In this document: positions 61,596 through 64,000 of the stretch, one piece after another
Layout of the letters: each line of letters opens with the position of its first letter
Position numbering within the stretch: the stretch's first letter is position 1
DNA from: an uncultured Treponema sp.
GTDB taxonomy: Bacteria > Spirochaetota > Spirochaetia > Treponematales > Treponemataceae
Direction: 5' to 3'
Assembly (NCBI GenBank): GCA_937894335.1
Contig: CALCRU010000033.1
Span: 1 to 64,000, forward strand
DNA length: 64,000 bases
Notes under the pieces: generated by a model
What the model was told of the DNA's origin: nothing
Databases searched by the model: none
Seen by the model: the letters and a program-made list of their open reading frames with translations, nothing else
Translations under genes and position numbers: made by a program

Positions 61596-62354
61596 TCATT
61601 CAAACAGAGCCTTTAAATCCTCTGGCGACAGTTCCCTTACTGCACCGGGGGCAAGGCTTTCGTCTAGGGCAAGGCTTCCTATCTTTACTCTCTTAAGGTA
61701 TTCCACTGTGTTTCCCAATGCAGAAAACATCCGCTTTATTTCGTGATACTTTCCTTCGTGTACGGTAATAAGGCATTCTGGCTTTGGAGAATTTAAGTCG
61801 GTCCATTGTATTGTGGCGGGAAGACAGTTCCAACCATCTTCACCATCGCAAGGAGCTATGAAGATTCCCTCTTGCAGTTTTTTCTGATAGCGAGTGCTGT
61901 CATCCTTTGAGACAGAAAAAGAAAGGCGCACGAAGTATGTCTTTGGAACATGATGCTTTGGAGAACAGAGTTTGTGGTTAAGTTCGCCGCTGCTTGTAAG
62001 AAGAAGGAGTCCTTCTGTGTCTGCGTCAAGGCGACCAACTATGCCCAAGTCTCCGTCAAGATAGGAACGAGGAAGGTCTTCTGGCAGAAGGTCAAATACG
62101 GTTTCAAAACAGCCTTCCTTTGTGGAACAGATATAGCCAGAAGGCTTATTCATCATAAGGCAGATTGTCGTCCTGATTTTTATTTTCTCTCCGTCGACCG
62201 AAATACTGTCGCAAGAAGCGTCAACCTTTGCATCAGGAGACCGTACAGTTTCACCGTTAACGCAAACCCTACCTCGGGTAATCAGAGGTCTCACAGTCTT
62301 TCTGGTTCCCACACCGTTGTTTGCAAGAACCTTATCCAATCGCTCTTTACTCAT
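61596..62354 (-). CDS. RsuA/RluB-family pseudouridine synthase
   Basis: A 252-residue enzyme that isomerises a uridine in rRNA. An N-terminal S4 domain (RLDKVLANNGVGTRKTVRPLI) precedes the catalytic domain with the Asp in VGRLDADTEGLLLLT. MMNKPSGYICS and ECLITVHEGKYHEIKRMF are typical of the RsuA/RluB/RluE group. ATG 62354 gives the normal MSKERLDKVL start and is predicted to be leaderless; the frame remains open to 62417 with an atypical hydrophobic lead. It is convergent with fhs. Whether 16S or 23S rRNA is the target is not clear. Confidence 0.92.
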   Translation of the reverse strand: MSKERLDKVLANNGVGTRKTVRPLITRGRVCVNGETVRSPDAKVDASCDSISVDGEKIKIRTTICLMMNKPSGYICSTKEGCFETVFDLLPEDLPRSYLDGDLGIVGRLDADTEGLLLLTSSGELNHKLCSPKHHVPKTYFVRLSFSVSKDDSTRYQKKLQEGIFIAPCDGEDGWNCLPATIQWTDLNSPKPECLITVHEGKYHEIKRMFSALGNTVEYLKRVKIGSLALDESLAPGAVRELSPEDLKALFE

Positions 62355-62360
62355 CAGCAT

Positions 62361-62389
62361 AAGATAGCAGAAAGTCCAGCAGGAAACAA
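62361..62389 (-). promoter_or_regulatory. Leaderless-type promoter of the pseudouridine synthase gene
   Basis: TTGTTT (62389-62384), 17 bp, TATCTT (62366-62361), then six bases to the ATG at 62354. Confidence 0.6.
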
Positions 62390-62419
62390 GAGCAGGCACC
62401 AAACAAACCCTTAGCATGC

Positions 62420-62455
62420 TTTTTACTTAAATCCGCTTGCACATTTAAGTAAAAA
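62420..62455 (+). promoter_or_regulatory. 13-bp perfect inverted repeat at the lacI-type promoter
   Basis: TTTTTACTTAAAT (62420-62432) and ATTTAAGTAAAAA (62443-62455) are perfect inverted arms, 10 bp apart. They flank and overlap the -35 of the regulator gene. A probable operator for autoregulation. Confidence 0.7.
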
Positions 62456-62465
62456 CTACTAAAGT
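62437..62465 (+). promoter_or_regulatory. Leaderless-type promoter of the LacI-family gene
   Basis: TTGCAC (62437-62442), 17 bp, TAAAGT (62460-62465), then AACCTT and the ATG at 62472. Confidence 0.62.
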
Positions 62466-62471
62466 AACCTT

Positions 62472-63497
62472 ATGGAAAAGACTAATAAAGTTAGGCTAGC
62501 AGACATTGCTTCCAGGCTTGGGGTAAGTACAGTTACGGTTTCCAAGGCCCTTTCCAACAAGGAGGGAGTCGGAGACGAGCTTAGAGAGCAGATAAAGCAG
62601 ATTGCCGCAGAAATGGGCTATCATCAGAAGTCGTCAAAAAATCACCTAGGACTGTCAAAGGGAACAGGCAACATTGGCATTGTAATTCCCTCTCGCTTTT
62701 TTGAATCCAACACTTCCTTTTACTGGAACATGTACAATGCACTTTCAAAGGAACTTATTTCCAAGGGATTTTATGCCATACTTGAGCAGCTAGACGAAAA
62801 GGATGAATTTGATCTTTCCCTGCCCCACATAGTGCAGGACAAAAAAGTTGACGGAATCATCATGCTAGGACAAATAAGCAACGACTACGCCCACTTTTTT
62901 TCACAGAACTACTCCGACTTTATTTTTCTAGACTTTTACATTTCAGACGAAGAAACAGATTCAATTACCACAGATAATTTTTACAGCGAATACCTGATGA
63001 CAAATTACCTCATTTCCCAAGGGCACAGGAACATCCGCTATGTGGGAAACTTTGGCGCCACAACTTCCATCTCGGACCGCTTTATGGGATTCATGAAGGC
63101 AATGTTGGAAAACGGACTGCATGTTTCCTTTGACGAAATCATAAACGACCGTGACAAGAAGGGACTTTTAAAAACTCCCCAACTGCCAGACAAAATGCCG
63201 ACAGCTTTTGTGTGCAACTGTGACGACACTGCAGTGGCACTTATAAAGCAGCTGAACGAAAAAGGCTACCGTGTTCCCGAAGATGTTTCCGTCGTTGGAT
63301 TTGATGACTATGTTGCAAAGGGTGCTTCAAAGCCGGCACTTACCACTGTTGCCGTTGACGCACAGACTACTGCAAGAGCGGCAGTTGACCTTATTCTAAA
63401 AAAAGTTTCGGGGCTTCCCTACAACAGCGGCCATTCCGTAATTGCAGGAAAACTTATCAAGCGTGATTCTGTAAAATTCATAAAGGAGCAAAGGTAA
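62472..63497 (+). CDS. LacI-family transcriptional regulator
   Basis: A 341-residue repressor with the N-terminal helix-turn-helix and hinge (VRLADIASRLGVSTVTVSKA followed by LSNKEGVGDELREQI) and a periplasmic-binding-like sugar-sensing domain (from about residue 68, IGIVIPSRF, to VVGFDDYVAKGASKPALTTV). It is followed five bases later by the epimerase-like gene, which it probably controls together with itself. The effector is likely a beta-linked disaccharide or its product, inferred from the neighbour. Confidence 0.94.
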   Translation: MEKTNKVRLADIASRLGVSTVTVSKALSNKEGVGDELREQIKQIAAEMGYHQKSSKNHLGLSKGTGNIGIVIPSRFFESNTSFYWNMYNALSKELISKGFYAILEQLDEKDEFDLSLPHIVQDKKVDGIIMLGQISNDYAHFFSQNYSDFIFLDFYISDEETDSITTDNFYSEYLMTNYLISQGHRNIRYVGNFGATTSISDRFMGFMKAMLENGLHVSFDEIINDRDKKGLLKTPQLPDKMPTAFVCNCDDTAVALIKQLNEKGYRVPEDVSVVGFDDYVAKGASKPALTTVAVDAQTTARAAVDLILKKVSGLPYNSGHSVIAGKLIKRDSVKFIKEQR

Positions 63498-63502
63498 AAA
63501 AA

Positions 63503-64000
63503 ATGAAGAAGACATTTTACGACGAGCTAAAAAAAGAACTTACGGATTCAATCCTGCCATACTGGGAAAAGCACGCAAAAGACAAGTCCACCGGAGGATT
63601 TTACGGAAGCATTGACAACTCCAACAAATGCAATCCAAGGGAATACAGAAGCATCGTCATGGTAAGCCGCTTTTTGTGGACATACAGTGCAGCCGCAAGA
63701 CTTTTAAGGGACGCCTCTTATCTTGACATGGCAGACTACGCCTACCGCTACATGATGTCAGCATTTTACGATTCCTACTACGGAGGAATGTACTGGTCGG
63801 TAAAGGCAGACGGGAAGCCTCTTGTAACAAGAAAGCAGATTTACGGAAACGCATTTGCACTTTACGCCCTCTCTGAATACGGAGCGGCGCTTAAAGAAAT
63901 AAAAAAAGAAATCACTCCTGCAAAAATTGTAATGGAACATTCTCTAAGCATTTTTAATCTTCTGGAAGAACATGCAAAGGACAGACAGTACGGTGGCTAC
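63503..64000 (+). CDS. Cellobiose 2-epimerase-like (AGE family), 3' truncated by the window
   Basis: The frame is open from ATG 63503 to the window edge (166 codons). RSIVMVSRFLWTYSAAARLL and YYGGMYWSVKADGKPL followed by TRKQIYGNAFALYALSEY match the first third of the N-acylglucosamine 2-epimerase family, closest in pattern to cellobiose 2-epimerases, which turn cellobiose or mannobiose into the C2-epimer. The catalytic histidines near the end of the family lie outside the window. Co-transcribed with the LacI-type gene; AAAGG lies eight bases before the start. Confidence 0.88.
   Translation, partial: MKKTFYDELKKELTDSILPYWEKHAKDKSTGGFYGSIDNSNKCNPREYRSIVMVSRFLWTYSAAARLLRDASYLDMADYAYRYMMSAFYDSYYGGMYWSVKADGKPLVTRKQIYGNAFALYALSEYGAALKEIKKEITPAKIVMEHSLSIFNLLEEHAKDRQYGGY

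Noticed and set aside
62355..62417. Upstream extension of the pseudouridine synthase to 62417
   Set aside because: The extra 21 residues are atypical and hydrophobic, and they overlap a better promoter; family members start at MSKERLDK-like sequence.
1..64000. CRISPR array, prophage, insertion sequence, tRNA or rRNA genes
   Set aside because: No regularly spaced repeats, integrase, transposase, phage genes, cloverleaf or rRNA-like stretches were seen by eye; a tRNA scan would be decisive.

Overview
The window looks like the chromosome of a free-living, plant-carbohydrate-using spirochete, most likely a Treponema from rumen, gut or mouth. This is inferred from the protein types and from synteny: the rpsP-KH-rimM-trmD-rplS cluster is followed by FliK-like, FlhB-C-terminal-like and YraN genes. 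I see no rRNA, tRNA, CRISPR array, prophage or insertion sequence. Coding density is high, and many neighbouring genes overlap by the four bases ATGA.

Layout. 0.1-1.8 kb (-): fabD-fabG. 2.0-6.6 kb (+): ACT-domain protein, an unrecognised 361-residue protein, a long PRPP synthetase, an FGGY kinase and a HAD phosphatase. 6.8-13.4 kb (+): a rhomboid-like protein, then a tightly coupled five-gene glycerol operon (FMN alpha-hydroxyacid oxidoreductase, glpK, GlpA-like, GlpB-like oxidoreductase, DUF1667). 13.5-17.0 kb (+): ECF S component and the TrkA/TrkH potassium system. 17.1-21.7 kb (-): the rpsP-trmD-rplS translation cluster followed by flagellar-export-related genes and yraN. 21.9-30.8 kb (-): ilvD, an MMPL exporter, an alpha/beta hydrolase, ilvB, a DtxR-type regulator and argH. 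30.8-37.8 kb (-): a YesMN-type two-component system and an LplABC-type sugar ABC transporter. 38.0-42.8 kb (+): a 1116-residue putative carbohydrate-active enzyme and a GH30. 42.8-49.0 kb (+): AddB/AddA-type recombination nuclease-helicase. 49.0-59.1 kb (-): HD-GYP protein, leuB, a MacAB-TolC-like efflux set, GH5 and citramalate synthase. 59.3-64.0 kb: thrH-fhs (+), an RsuA/RluB-family pseudouridine synthase (-), a LacI regulator and a truncated cellobiose-epimerase-like gene (+).

How the genes fit together. cimA, leuB, ilvB and ilvD belong to a threonine-independent isoleucine route that starts from pyruvate and acetyl-CoA; leuCD, ilvC and ilvN must lie elsewhere. The YesMN pair, ABC transporter, 1116-residue enzyme, GH30, GH5 and epimerase suggest oligosaccharide uptake followed by cytoplasmic breakdown, because none of these enzymes carries a visible signal peptide.

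Most interesting observations. (1) At least nine genes have a sigma70-like promoter whose -10 hexamer ends 6-8 bases before the start codon, so their mRNAs should be leaderless; this also corrects two start sites. (2) The last 60 bp of ilvB is duplicated downstream with only synonymous differences, forming a 35-codon mini-ORF that links ilvB to the DtxR gene through two ATGA overlaps, with mutually exclusive hairpins in between. (3) The 3' end of ilvD is also duplicated around hairpins, and a related motif follows fabG. (4) A 120-bp long inverted repeat precedes the rhomboid gene. (5) A strong terminator sits directly against the start codon of the FliK-like gene.
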